Shown here: one piece after another, positions 8,722 to 17,968 of the stretch
Layout of the letters: each line of letters begins with the position of its first letter
Position numbering within the stretch: position 1 is the first letter of the stretch
Assembly (NCBI GenBank): GCA_017303795.1
Contig: JAFLBR010000012.1
Span: 90,265 to 154,264, forward strand
From: Cytophagales bacterium
GTDB taxonomy: Bacteria; Bacteroidota; Bacteroidia; Cytophagales; Cyclobacteriaceae
DNA: 64,000 nt
Direction of reading: 5' to 3'
Notes under the pieces: generated by a model
The model's input: only the letters and a program-made list of their open reading frames with translations
Told to the model about the DNA's origin: nothing
The model's database searches: none
Position numbers and translations under genes: made by a program

Positions 8722-9747
8722 AACATTCATCAACCTTTTACTGTCTGATGGTTTTATAGCCGGAAAATTGGCAATCCGGAAAGTAATTGGCTTCAACTTA
8801 CCATAACCTTCTCCTAACAAAAAACCAGCTTTGAGCACTCGTGATTTTGTAGCCTTGATTTGTGACTGAGTGCCAGTAACAGCAATTACCGTATCCGATC
8901 GGACAGCAATATTATTTATTAAAGGTTTGATGGTTTTTGTTTCCAGAAGTTTGTACCATTCTTTAGCCTGCTGTTTTAATCTTTTATGAATGACGAGAAT
9001 GAAAGGTGAGTTTTGAAGTACCCGATACAATAAATATATACCCAATACATTTGGTGTGTGCGTGGTCTGAAATTTTTCAGCAAACTGTAGTTGATGCACC
9101 AGACTATTGTAATGCGAACGTTCATTGAGTTGTTGCGCTTTGGTAACTGCACGAGGCGAACAAATCAATACAGCAAGTCCGGCAGGCAAGCCAAAACATT
9201 TTTGTGCAGAAGCAAACCAAATATCACCCACTGAAAAATCCAATGCTTGTCCACCCATTGACGATGTGGCATCAATAGCAATTAGCTTAGCTGGATTTTT
9301 TTTACGCACTTCACGTAAGATTTTATTGCTTACCTGCGTGCCATTACTGGTTTCGTTTTGTGTAATGCAGATTACATCGCCAGCATAAACGGCAACGGGT
9401 AATTCTTGTTGCGGATCGAATCTTATACTTGCGGCACCCGGGTTTAATGCTAGTGTGTAGGTAAACCATTTTTTACCGAATGCACCATTATATATGTGTG
9501 TACTGGTTTGCTTGATCAGCGATTGCGCAATTACTTCCCAGCATTCTGTAGCAGACGACAAGAACAAAACTGTGTACGATTTTGGAGTGCGAAGTTTCTT
9601 CTTTAGTTCATTGGAAGTTTTCTTCACTAAATCCAAGCATGCTGCACTGCGGTGATTCATACTCAGTACACCCAGCCGTTGTGCATCCTTCACATACGAA
9701 GGTATTTTGTTATGGACTTGCGAAGGGCCTGGGTAGAAGGAAATCAT
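8707..9747 (-). CDS. Class V aminotransferase (SerC/AGXT-like)
   Basis: A 346-residue PLP enzyme of aminotransferase class V. The start FYPGPSQV matches the phosphate-cup region of SerC and alanine-glyoxylate transaminase-like proteins. IAIDATSSMGG carries the Asp that contacts the PLP ring, and the Schiff-base Lys is in SAQKCFGLPAG (Lys about 183). A serine- or alanine-related transamination is likely. It could be the phosphoserine aminotransferase of this organism, but serA is not beside it, so no gene symbol is given. Confidence 0.82.
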   Translation of the reverse strand: MISFYPGPSQVHNKIPSYVKDAQRLGVLSMNHRSAACLDLVKKTSNELKKKLRTPKSYTVLFLSSATECWEVIAQSLIKQTSTHIYNGAFGKKWFTYTLALNPGAASIRFDPQQELPVAVYAGDVICITQNETSNGTQVSNKILREVRKKNPAKLIAIDATSSMGGQALDFSVGDIWFASAQKCFGLPAGLAVLICSPRAVTKAQQLNERSHYNSLVHQLQFAEKFQTTHTPNVLGIYLLYRVLQNSPFILVIHKRLKQQAKEWYKLLETKTIKPLINNIAVRSDTVIAVTGTQSQIKATKSRVLKAGFLLGEGYGKLKPITFRIANFPAIKPSDSKRLMNVLRKG

Positions 9748-9759
9748 TCTCTAGTTCGT

Positions 9760-10248
9760 TTATCGGGTAAGCTCACGTAGAATTCTGCTGAAATAATGTT
9801 GTAAATCCAGTTCGCTTTCCTGAATAGAGATGAATCTTACAATCATCAAACCAATTTGAATTAGAATATAGATTACTGCTGTAGCAATTGACGGTGATAA
9901 AAGAATAATCGGAATAAATACAAGAGTAAAAATAATAGCAATTAACCAAGTAAAGAATTTCAAACCACCTGTATCAGGAAAATAGTTGACAATTATTTTA
10001 GTTTGATTGCCGTTGTCATGAAGTTCTGCTTTAATTATGCCTGTAGACTGAAACTTCCTTGCTAAAATATTGTAGTTTCGTTTAACCAGTAACAATTTTT
10101 CATTTACAGAAATACTGGCCAGCTCAAGATATTTTGGATCCATTTTTTCCCATAAATCGGGCTTGTGATCCTTTACTTTATCTTGAATTTTAAGAATAAA
10201 TTCTTCCAATGGTAGGGAAACAAAATAAGTTTTTTTTTGGATACTCAT
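9760..10248 (-). CDS. Hypothetical protein with two C-terminal membrane helices
   Basis: About 162 residues from the ATG at 10248 (MSIQKKTYFVSLPLEEF). A polar N-terminal domain of about 95 residues precedes two close hydrophobic segments and a short charged tail. The frame is open further upstream, but that part would lie antisense to the dienelactone hydrolase, so I reject the longer start. The stop lies 13 bases downstream of the aminotransferase start, so both may be read together. I do not recognise the family. Confidence 0.6.
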   Translation of the reverse strand: MSIQKKTYFVSLPLEEFILKIQDKVKDHKPDLWEKMDPKYLELASISVNEKLLLVKRNYNILARKFQSTGIIKAELHDNGNQTKIIVNYFPDTGGLKFFTWLIAIIFTLVFIPIILLSPSIATAVIYILIQIGLMIVRFISIQESELDLQHYFSRILRELTR

Positions 10249-10371
10249 CTCTGGGAAGCTCTTATCAAAACTTTTCTTTAACACGATTAAAGATGCAAAA
10301 AACTTGTCAATACGAACCTGTGATTTATGGTAAATTATTCTGTACATTTCCTCAACCGAAAAACAACTGCC

Positions 10372-11256
10372 ATGAAACCACTTCAAAAGGAAGACATCAA
10401 ACAAGAAGTTTTTGATCTGTATGACGATTATGCCCATAACCGGATTGACCGGAGAACGTTTCTGGAAAAACTTTCGATGTATGCAGTGGGTGGTGTAACC
10501 GTAGCTGCGTTGCTCAGTTTTATCAGCCCCGATTATCAGATCATTCAGGTGCAAGCCAACGATCCACGCCTAAAGTCCGACTATATAAATTACGATTCGC
10601 CCAAAGGCGGAGGTTCCATAAAGGGTTTACTTTCCAAACCGGCCGATGCAAAAGGAAAACTACCGGGTGTGGTGGTGGTGCATGAAAATCGTGGTCTGAA
10701 TCCATACATTGAAGATGTTGGCAGAAGAGCCGCGCTTGCTGGTTTTATTTCATTAGCACCCGATGCGCTAACTCCATTAGGTGGTTATCCCGGTAATGAT
10801 GATGAAGGTCGAACGTTGCAAAGCAAACGCGATCGGAATGAAATGCTGGAAGATTTTATTGCGGCCTTTTATCATTTAAAGTCTCATCCCGATTGTAACG
10901 GAAAAGTAGGTGTAGTAGGTTTTTGTTTCGGTGGTTGGATTTCGAATATGATGGCGGTACGCGTACCAGAGTTGGCGGCAGCGGTTCCGTTTTATGGTGG
11001 TCAGGCACCGGCAGCTGATGTTCCAAAAATCAATGCTCCTTTATTGTTGCACTTTGCCAGCTTGGATACCCGTGTAAACGAAGGCTGGCCTGCTTACGAG
11101 CAAGCATTAAAAGAAAACAATAAAAAATATATCGCTCACATGTATCCCGATGTTAATCATGGGTTTCATAATGATAGCACACCACGTTTCGATAAACCCG
11201 CTGCTGAGTTAGCGTGGCAACGCACGGTAGATTTCTTTAAAGAAAACCTGAAGTAA
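10372..11256 (+). CDS. Dienelactone hydrolase family protein with Tat-like signal
   Basis: A 294-residue protein. The first about 65 residues hold a twin-arginine-like DRRTFLEKL followed by a hydrophobic stretch, suggesting Tat export. The hydrolase domain shows [17 protein letters not shown] (oxyanion loop with Glu), the nucleophile elbow GFCFGGW with Cys, an Asp in [10 protein letters not shown] and His in VNHGFHND, which is the Cys-Asp-His triad of dienelactone hydrolases (carboxymethylenebutenolidase type). I chose the ATG at 10372 because residues upstream do not look like family sequence. The role of the exported form is unknown. Confidence 0.88.
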   Translation: MKPLQKEDIKQEVFDLYDDYAHNRIDRRTFLEKLSMYAVGGVTVAALLSFISPDYQIIQVQANDPRLKSDYINYDSPKGGGSIKGLLSKPADAKGKLPGVVVVHENRGLNPYIEDVGRRAALAGFISLAPDALTPLGGYPGNDDEGRTLQSKRDRNEMLEDFIAAFYHLKSHPDCNGKVGVVGFCFGGWISNMMAVRVPELAAAVPFYGGQAPAADVPKINAPLLLHFASLDTRVNEGWPAYEQALKENNKKYIAHMYPDVNHGFHNDSTPRFDKPAAELAWQRTVDFFKENLK

Positions 11257-11257
11257 C

Positions 11258-11833
11258 TTAGTTTAGCTCAAGCTTTGTTAAACGCTTATATCCAAAGTAA
11301 CCCTTCGCTTTAGCGTTAAATAAATCTACATTGCGATACGTTAGTGTAACCTTCTTACCAATCAATTTTTTATAGTCACTTAAAAAATCTTGTGCCCCCT
11401 CAACTTCTGTTAACCAGACTAATCTTACCTCCTGATTTGTGGTTAATTTAAGTGTGATAAATAGAAACTCTTTTTCTTCAACGGATTTTACAACTCCTGT
11501 AACAGATTCATCCGGATTAGGTGGAGGCGGTGGTACTTCCGATTCCTCCATCAGTTTCGAAAAAACATCAGGGCAAATAGGTGCCATTTGCACACCTACC
11601 TTTTCGCCAAACTTTCGCATAGCCTCACCATCGGCCATGTCTACTTCTATTTTGCGAGCCTGAACAACTTCAAACATGCAAAGCCCCAGCGCCATTTCAA
11701 TTGATTTTTTTGAAGCGTTGCTGAGGTTTTTCTTCTGTATACAGTCACAGGTTTCCTGCGCAATGCCTTTGTAATCTTCTTGTGCAAATGCTAGTTTAGA
11801 AACAAACAGTAATGCGAGAATCAATTTTTTCAT
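11258..11833 (-). CDS. Secreted hypothetical protein
   Basis: 191 residues from the ATG at 11833 with a clear signal peptide (MKKLILALLF, then AFAQ). The mature N-terminal half is helical and has a CDC motif and another Cys near residue 50. A Pro-rich linker separates it from a C-terminal beta-rich half (about 110-190, SVTGVVKSVEEKEFLFITLK) that resembles a small OB/SH3-like barrel. No function is recognised. It is convergent with the dienelactone hydrolase gene, whose stop is 1 base away. Confidence 0.65.
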   Translation of the reverse strand: MKKLILALLFVSKLAFAQEDYKGIAQETCDCIQKKNLSNASKKSIEMALGLCMFEVVQARKIEVDMADGEAMRKFGEKVGVQMAPICPDVFSKLMEESEVPPPPPNPDESVTGVVKSVEEKEFLFITLKLTTNQEVRLVWLTEVEGAQDFLSDYKKLIGKKVTLTYRNVDLFNAKAKGYFGYKRLTKLELN

Positions 11834-11921
11834 GACGGTCAAATGTTAGAGATAGAAAGGTAGGTATAATCTTTTAAATCTGGAGCGTGAGGCTCTTACG
11901 TATTTACGGTTCGTTTTATTA

Positions 11922-14900
11922 TTAGAGATTCAGATCAACCGAACTTTTGCTCAACTGTTGTTGATAGTCTTTCGGGTTTAAACCGTACTCAGCCTTAAAG
12001 CATTTGGAAAAGTAGGAGAGATTCGCAAAACCAACTTCATACATAATCTCCGTTACGTTACCACCCTTGTTGCGCAGCAAAATAGCGGCCTTCTTAAGCC
12101 GATACTTTTTAATAATATCATTAGTAGAAAGTTGCGTAAGCGATTTTAGTTTTCGGTATAAGTAGGAGGCACTCATTCCGATCTCTTCGCTTAACTGTTC
12201 TACACCAAAACCCGGATCAGAAATATTGGCTTCGATGACATTCATTACTTTCTTCACAAACTTCTCATCTTCATTTTCTTTGTTAGTAGTAATTGGTGGG
12301 GTATGGAGTATCTGTTTCAGGTAATTCGTCAATTCTTGTTTGCGTGCCAGTAAATGATCTATGTGTGCTTCCAGCAAATCAATGTCAAAAGGTTTGGTAA
12401 TGTACACATCGGCTCCTTCGCGAATTCCCTCCGCTTGTTGCGTTACCAGGGTACGTGCCGTTATCAGAATAATACCAATGTGGCTTGTGCTGGAATTCTC
12501 CTTTATTTTTTTACAAAATGTTATGCCATCCATAACGGGCATCATCACATCGCTTATTATTACTTCGGGTAAGAAACTACTGGTTTTCTGTAATCCTTCT
12601 TCTCCATTTTCGGCTGAAATGAAATTGTATTTGTGTGCCAGGCTGATCTGCACAAACTCGATCATGTCTGGACTATCATCAATCAGTAGTACCAAGGGTT
12701 TGTTCGATTGCAGATCAAGACGATAAGCTTTCTGAGGTAAATGAGTTGGCACTTTAGTAGCCACTAATTCTAATTCTTGTTCTTCGTGTATGGAATCTAC
12801 CGGAAGGTGATGCTTACCTAATGGAAGTTGAACAACAAACGTAGTTCCTTTTCCCTTTACACTTTCAACCTGAATTTGTCCGTAGTGTAGCTTAATGTAT
12901 TCAGAGGCTAATGCAAGGCCGATGCCGGTGCCACTTTCCATCAAGCGGGCTTCATCCGTTTGATAAAATGGTTGGAATATTTTCTCCTTTTCATGAGCAT
13001 TTAATCCAATACCGCTATCACTGATTTCAATTATTGCCGAACCATCAGGAAATCCTTCTGAAGGTGAACCTTGCTTCAGGTTAACGTGAATGGTGCCACC
13101 TTGTGGCGTAAACTTAAATGCATTAGAAAGAATATTGAATAATACAGTCTCAATCTTCTCGCTATCCATCCAAACCGGCAACTCTTGCAAATCAGCCTGA
13201 AAGTGGTAATTAATTTTCTTTCGATGGGCTTTATCGGTAAAGAGCGTCTGGATTTCGTGTGTAAATGCAACAAGATTGGTGCGACTAATTTTTATTTCAA
13301 GTTTGTCGTTCTCTAATTTTCTAAAATCCAAAATTTGATTGATTACCCGCAATAACCGATGTGAATTTTTTTCGGCCAGGCTAATTAAACTACGACTGGT
13401 TGAATCAAGCGTACCCTGTTTGAGAAGTTGCTGTATGGGTGGCATAATCAAACTTACAGGAGTCCGAAGTTCGTGCGAGATGTTGGTGAAGAATTGTTGC
13501 CGTGCCTGAATAAGTGCTTCGCCATGTTGTTTCTCAATCCGTGCTATATTTAGCTCGTTTTGCAATTTTAAACGGGTACTATATATGCGCATCCCAATAA
13601 CGATGGAGGTTATTAGTAATACTCCGTAAAGCGCAAGAAACACTGTACTCAAAAATAACGGTGGTTTTACTTTAATAGTTAAAACAGCTTCCTGTTCGCT
13701 CCATTGTCCGTAGTTATTGGAACCGCGTACCCGGAATGTGTAATTTCCGGACGATAAATTGGAATAGATGGCAAAATTTTTCTGCCCTGAAGTATATAGC
13801 CAATCTTCATCAAAGCCTTCTAACATATATGCGTAAATGTTTGCATGGGGTTGCCAGTAATGCAGCGAAGAAAACTGCATGGCTATTGACCGATGTGCAT
13901 AATCTACAGGCAGATGCGAGGCGATAGAAATATCGCGATCAAGCACATGGCGACCAATGGTATCGCCTTGGTTAACAGTTTTGTTATTGATGGCAAGCGA
14001 AGTGATATAAACTTTAGGTTGAAAATTTAGAAGTTGAGTACGGCTTGTTTGAATGGTGAGATAACCATTATCGCCACCAAACAAAAGCTCACCTTGCGGA
14101 TTGCGGGCACTGCAACCTGAATAGAAACTTTTAAGGGGCAGGTTCTGATCTAATGGAAAAAGTTCTGTAACACGCGCAAGAGGGGAATACTTAATGACAA
14201 AGTGATTGGTAGTACCCCAGATATTTCCATCGTTATCTTCGTTAAGGCTACTAATCAATACATCACGCCCGGTCTTGATAGCATGAAAGTTCGATTTGTT
14301 TTGCTGTGGGTCGTATTCAATCAAACCGTTTTGTGTACCAGCCCACACTTTATTTTTGGAAGAGTAGAATAATCCATGAATATCATTCTTAGTAGCTTCC
14401 GAATTTGCTGCTTCAATTTTTTCTTGCTTGCCAGTGGTAAGATCAAGCCGGTACAAATCGTTATACATGGCAAACCAAAGTGAGTTTGCGCCAGCTACAA
14501 TTTTTTCAGAACCAAATTCATCTGACACACGCTCAAACCTGAGTAGGTCTATGTTTTTCAGATCGCCCTGTGTTTTAAACAAACCACCCTGGTATGTACT
14601 TACCCACATGGTATTATCTGGGCCACGTAGTATGCGTGCAATGTAGTTAGTAATAAGTCCATTGGTTGGATTGGCCGTAATGGCATACATTTTTTGATTT
14701 GCCTCATCCCAGATGTTTATTCCGCCTGCGGTGCCAATCCAGATTCTGTTGTATGCATCTTCTTCCAGTGCATACACGTTGTTGAGTAAGATTTTTTGTG
14801 GTGCTTTGCTATTGGTATCAAAAATAAATATGATTTTCCCGGTCGTGTGATAGAGACCGTGTCTACACATAACAACGGCACTACAAGCTATACCACCAAA

Positions 14901-14948
14901 CGAAGGATGGAATATGATCACGGCAGTCGGCTTAAGAGAGTGTACCAT
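11922..14948 (-). CDS. Hybrid two-component system protein (HTCS), 5'-truncated
   Basis: In order: about six two-component-propeller blades (WIGTAGG, MWVSTYQGG, VWAGTQNG), a Y_Y_Y domain, one transmembrane helix, HisKA (ISHELRTP, His about 491), HATPase (NAFKFTP, DSGIGL, GTGIGLALA), a receiver domain with phospho-Asp in ISDVMMPVMDG (about 799), and a C-terminal AraC HTH. HTCS proteins sense glycan fragments in the periplasm and activate polysaccharide loci. Normal members have about 1300-1400 residues with a signal peptide and about 14 blades. Here homologous sequence stops near 14,820, and the first about 43 codons are antisense to the RHS gene. It lacks a signal peptide and half the sensor, so it is probably non-functional. 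Confidence 0.88.
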   Translation of the reverse strand: MVHSLKPTAVIIFHPSFGGIACSAVVMCRHGLYHTTGKIIFIFDTNSKAPQKILLNNVYALEEDAYNRIWIGTAGGINIWDEANQKMYAITANPTNGLITNYIARILRGPDNTMWVSTYQGGLFKTQGDLKNIDLLRFERVSDEFGSEKIVAGANSLWFAMYNDLYRLDLTTGKQEKIEAANSEATKNDIHGLFYSSKNKVWAGTQNGLIEYDPQQNKSNFHAIKTGRDVLISSLNEDNDGNIWGTTNHFVIKYSPLARVTELFPLDQNLPLKSFYSGCSARNPQGELLFGGDNGYLTIQTSRTQLLNFQPKVYITSLAINNKTVNQGDTIGRHVLDRDISIASHLPVDYAHRSIAMQFSSLHYWQPHANIYAYMLEGFDEDWLYTSGQKNFAIYSNLSSGNYTFRVRGSNNYGQWSEQEAVLTIKVKPPLFLSTVFLALYGVLLITSIVIGMRIYSTRLKLQNELNIARIEKQHGEALIQARQQFFTNISHELRTPVSLIMPPIQQLLKQGTLDSTSRSLISLAEKNSHRLLRVINQILDFRKLENDKLEIKISRTNLVAFTHEIQTLFTDKAHRKKINYHFQADLQELPVWMDSEKIETVLFNILSNAFKFTPQGGTIHVNLKQGSPSEGFPDGSAIIEISDSGIGLNAHEKEKIFQPFYQTDEARLMESGTGIGLALASEYIKLHYGQIQVESVKGKGTTFVVQLPLGKHHLPVDSIHEEQELELVATKVPTHLPQKAYRLDLQSNKPLVLLIDDSPDMIEFVQISLAHKYNFISAENGEEGLQKTSSFLPEVIISDVMMPVMDGITFCKKIKENSSTSHIGIILITARTLVTQQAEGIREGADVYITKPFDIDLLEAHIDHLLARKQELTNYLKQILHTPPITTNKENEDEKFVKKVMNVIEANISDPGFGVEQLSEEIGMSASYLYRKLKSLTQLSTNDIIKKYRLKKAAILLRNKGGNVTEIMYEVGFANLSYFSKCFKAEYGLNPKDYQQQLSKSSVDLNL

Positions 14949-17516
14949 AAATTCAGTACGGAACCGGAGATCCTGTTAGTTGAAAACGAATACAATGAGT
15001 TGGGTCAACTAGTTACCAAGAAGCAACACTCCCGCAACAGCGGCAGTACGTTCGCACAACTTACAGACTACCGCTACAACATCCGCGGGTGGCTCGAGAA
15101 AGTAAATGATCCGGATGCGCCAGAGGTTAATGACTTGTTCAGCATGCAACTCAACTACAATATACCAACAGCCAATGGCGGTGCAGCTCAGTTCAACGGC
15201 AACATCAGCGAAATCCGTTGGAGCAGTGCAGGTATGGATAAACAATCGTATGGCTATAACTATGATGCCATGAACCGCTTGAAAGTAGTCAATTACTTCA
15301 ACGCCATTAAACCTTTGGAAAATGGGCGTTACAATGAAAAACTTATTGGCCCCGGCAACACTTCCGGTTATGATCTGAATGGAAATATTCTTTACCTCTC
15401 CCGAAGCGGCAAACGCGCAGCCACGCCACAAGGAATATTTGATGACCTTACATATAAATATGTTGGTAACCAGTTAAAGATTGTGAACGATGCTATTGCT
15501 GACCATGCCAATGAAGAAGGCTTTAAAGAATTAACCGAAAAGACCTTTAATGTAAACAATACGGATGCTCAGAATGAATATGCCTATGACAAAAACGGCA
15601 ACATGACCAAAGATGATAACAAAGGTATTACAGCGATCACGTACAACCATCTGAACCTGCCGCAGCAGGTAAACAAAGGAACTACCAATTATGTAGTCTA
15701 TACCTATGATGCGACAGGGCGTAAACTCAAGCAGCAGGTGTTTGGCAGTACCCCTAAAACTACAGAATACCTCGGTGAGTTTATTTATGAAAACAATGCC
15801 CTTCAATACATCCTACATGAGGATGGTAGGATTGTGGCCGACAACAGCCCCGGTGCCCCACGCCCGTGGGAGTATCAGTACCATCTCAAAGATCATTTGG
15901 GCAATGTGCGGGTAGGCTTTAGTGAAAAGACTACGACAACCGTAAACAGTGCTACATTAGAAAATGCTACTCAAACAACCGAGCAAGCTACGTTCAGAAA
16001 GTATGGAAACCGCAGTGCGCTCAGCATCTTTAACAAAACACCGGGCGGCACATACTCGCAAGTACTGAATGGTGGCAACAACAACCAGATTGGCCTTGCC
16101 AAAAGTTTTGCTGTAAATCCAGGCGATGTGTTTGACCTGGAAGTGTATGGAAAGTATGAACAACCCACCGCAACTGGCAATAACTTAAACACCTTGTTCT
16201 CCGCATTGGTTTCTGCCTTTACCCTTAACCCAACCGGTGGTACCGGAATAGACGGCCAGCAAGCTTACAATGCCATTAACGGATTGTATGGTGGTGGCCC
16301 AGCCATTACCACGGGCGAGTGGGAAGATGACAATGCACCCAAAGCCTATTTGAATTATATCCTATTCGATCAGAATTTTGCCTTACTAGATATGGGTTGG
16401 GATCAGATCGGTGTTTCTGCCAAGCAAGTGGGTGTTTCTCCTGTAGTTGCGCATGATTTAATGAGCCTGCATGTAAAGGTAAAGCAGCAAGGGTATTTAT
16501 ACATATTCCTGAGCAATGAGAATCCTACCATGAGCAATGTGTACTTTGATGATTTTGTAATCAAACGAAGTACTGCCATTGAGCAGGTGGCCAATTATTA
16601 TGCGTTTGGGTTGGCACAAAATTCAAATGGGTTTGAACGGGAGGGCGGAATAAAAAATCCGTTGTTGTATAATGGAAAGGAATTACAGGATGAACTTAAT
16701 TTAGGGTGGTTGGATTATGGGGCAAGGATGTATATGCCGGATTTAGGTAGGTGGGCATTAATAGATCCAATGAGTGAATTTTATAGTGCCTGGTCTCCTT
16801 ACAATTATGTTTTGAACAATCCTATTAGGCTGATAGATCCTAATGGAATGGCAGTGGTTGAAACAGACAGTAGTTTTGTGTTTACTGGAGATGACATCTT
16901 ACCAATTTGGAATCACATAACTAGACCTAAAACACATACAATCAAAGAAGGTGATACATATTATGGATTGGCAAAAAGGACATACAAAGGTGCGTTTAGT
17001 GTCGATGATTTAAAAGAATGGAACCCGAATGTTGATTTTACCAAATTGAAGAATGGACAAGTCATTAACTTAGCATCTGAAGAAGATAGAAAGTTGGATG
17101 CCCTCGTAAGGTATGTTGCTAAACAAATTGAGGCTGAAGGGATTGATTCTAATGATCCATTAGTGCTGCAAGTTATTTGGCAAAGTTTTGATGGTAAAGT
17201 AAATCCTAATGACATCCAAATTGATGAAGGAGGTAACTTACAAGGTATTGGAATAATTGGAGAACTTAGTGGACCTGTTGCGCAAAAGGAGGCTGGAAAA
17301 TGGTTAGGAAAAAAGATGACTACAGCAGGTGCTTCAGCGGTAGCAACCAAACTAGTTGTTGGCGGTGCTAAAACAGCTGTGGGGACAGTTTTTTCCTTAA
17401 TCTTCATGCTATTAGATCCTAACGATGCTGGAAAAGGCAGTTCACTTACAGAACAGAGAGAGGCAAAAGCGAGCTATATTTCGAAGACGCTTGATACTTA
17501 CCTTGGATTAAACTAA
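14796..17516 (+). CDS. RHS-repeat-associated core protein with LysM and variable C-terminus, 5'-truncated
   Basis: YD repeats (YNYDAMNRLKVVNY, YTYDATGRKLKQQ) lead to the RHS core (LKDHLGNVRV; then YGARMYMPDLGRW near residue 640 and YNYVLNNPIRLIDPNG). A LysM domain (about 712-760, EGDTYYGLAKRTYKG) and a C-terminal tip of about 145 residues with a Gly/Ala-rich hydrophobic segment (VVGGAKTAVGTVFSLIFMLL) follow. In RHS polymorphic toxins the tip after the core is the toxin. The frame begins with a TTG inside HTCS sequence; true RHS homology starts near 14,826, so the N-terminus and export signal are missing. A small membrane protein starts 2 bases after the stop. Confidence 0.85.
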   Translation: MWCFAIGIKNKYDFPGRVIETVSTHNNGTTSYTTKRRMEYDHGSRLKRVYHKFSTEPEILLVENEYNELGQLVTKKQHSRNSGSTFAQLTDYRYNIRGWLEKVNDPDAPEVNDLFSMQLNYNIPTANGGAAQFNGNISEIRWSSAGMDKQSYGYNYDAMNRLKVVNYFNAIKPLENGRYNEKLIGPGNTSGYDLNGNILYLSRSGKRAATPQGIFDDLTYKYVGNQLKIVNDAIADHANEEGFKELTEKTFNVNNTDAQNEYAYDKNGNMTKDDNKGITAITYNHLNLPQQVNKGTTNYVVYTYDATGRKLKQQVFGSTPKTTEYLGEFIYENNALQYILHEDGRIVADNSPGAPRPWEYQYHLKDHLGNVRVGFSEKTTTTVNSATLENATQTTEQATFRKYGNRSALSIFNKTPGGTYSQVLNGGNNNQIGLAKSFAVNPGDVFDLEVYGKYEQPTATGNNLNTLFSALVSAFTLNPTGGTGIDGQQAYNAINGLYGGGPAITTGEWEDDNAPKAYLNYILFDQNFALLDMGWDQIGVSAKQVGVSPVVAHDLMSLHVKVKQQGYLYIFLSNENPTMSNVYFDDFVIKRSTAIEQVANYYAFGLAQNSNGFEREGGIKNPLLYNGKELQDELNLGWLDYGARMYMPDLGRWALIDPMSEFYSAWSPYNYVLNNPIRLIDPNGMAVVETDSSFVFTGDDILPIWNHITRPKTHTIKEGDTYYGLAKRTYKGAFSVDDLKEWNPNVDFTKLKNGQVINLASEEDRKLDALVRYVAKQIEAEGIDSNDPLVLQVIWQSFDGKVNPNDIQIDEGGNLQGIGIIGELSGPVAQKEAGKWLGKKMTTAGASAVATKLVVGGAKTAVGTVFSLIFMLLDPNDAGKGSSLTEQREAKASYISKTLDTYLGLN

Positions 17517-17518
17517 TT

Positions 17519-17704
17519 ATGGCATACACCGAATTAATTAAGTTCTTAGGGAGCCTGTTGAGGTGGGCTGTTAATGGGTTTAAAGGAAAATTTGTTGATT
17601 ATTATGACGAAAAGTTAGAGCGTGAAAACTTTACTTTTGGAATCATTCTAATAATTCTCATAGTGCTAATAATTATCCCTATCATTGGAAATCTCGTTGC
17701 TTAA
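17519..17704 (+). CDS. Small single-span membrane protein, candidate immunity protein of the RHS tip
   Basis: A 61-residue protein. An amphipathic N-terminal half with DYYDEKLERE precedes one strongly hydrophobic helix (FGIILIILIVLIIIPIIG). The ATG lies 2 bases after the RHS stop, the usual place for an immunity gene. The RHS tip also has a hydrophobic segment, so a membrane-acting toxin with a membrane-bound antidote would fit. This role rests on position and topology only; no family is recognised. Confidence 0.6.
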   Translation: MAYTELIKFLGSLLRWAVNGFKGKFVDYYDEKLERENFTFGIILIILIVLIIIPIIGNLVA

Positions 17705-17968
17705 AGTGCTCACCCGCCCCGAAGTTGATGTTGGTCAATTGCTGGTCGCCTGACCAGAAATCTTAATCTTAGGTTATTAATTCAATATGAGAAGGGTTTA
17801 TAGATTGAAACTATTCATTATAGTTTTTGCAGGCATGCTGGGCGACCAGCATGAACATTTGCTTTACCAAGACTAGGTCTCGTCCTAAAATAAGTTTACG
17901 GTTTTTAGTGGATAATCCTACAATAGGTTTACAATGGTAAATGCTTCTTTTCTCCGTATCTTTTCCTT
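17705..17968. repeat. Intergenic region with inverted and direct repeats, possible remnant of a mobile element
   Basis: No coding potential is seen. GCTGGTCGCC at 17741-17750 is repeated as its exact complement GGCGACCAGC at 17841-17850. Each copy also lies in its own hairpin: CTGGTC/GACCAG (17742-17757) and CATGCTGG/CCAGCATG with a GCGA tetraloop (17834-17853). TCCTAAAATAAGTTTAC (from 17883) recurs imperfectly as TCCTACAATAGGTTTAC (from 17916), 33 bases apart start to start. The pattern looks like decayed insertion-sequence ends or regulatory repeats; no transposase is present. Confidence 0.45.

Noticed and set aside
10249-10554. Longer N-terminus for the hypothetical membrane protein at 9760
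   Set aside because: The extra codons lie antisense to the 5' end of the dienelactone hydrolase and look random.
12361-12726. A 121-codon plus-strand frame
   Set aside because: It is antisense to the receiver domain of the HTCS protein and has no family features.
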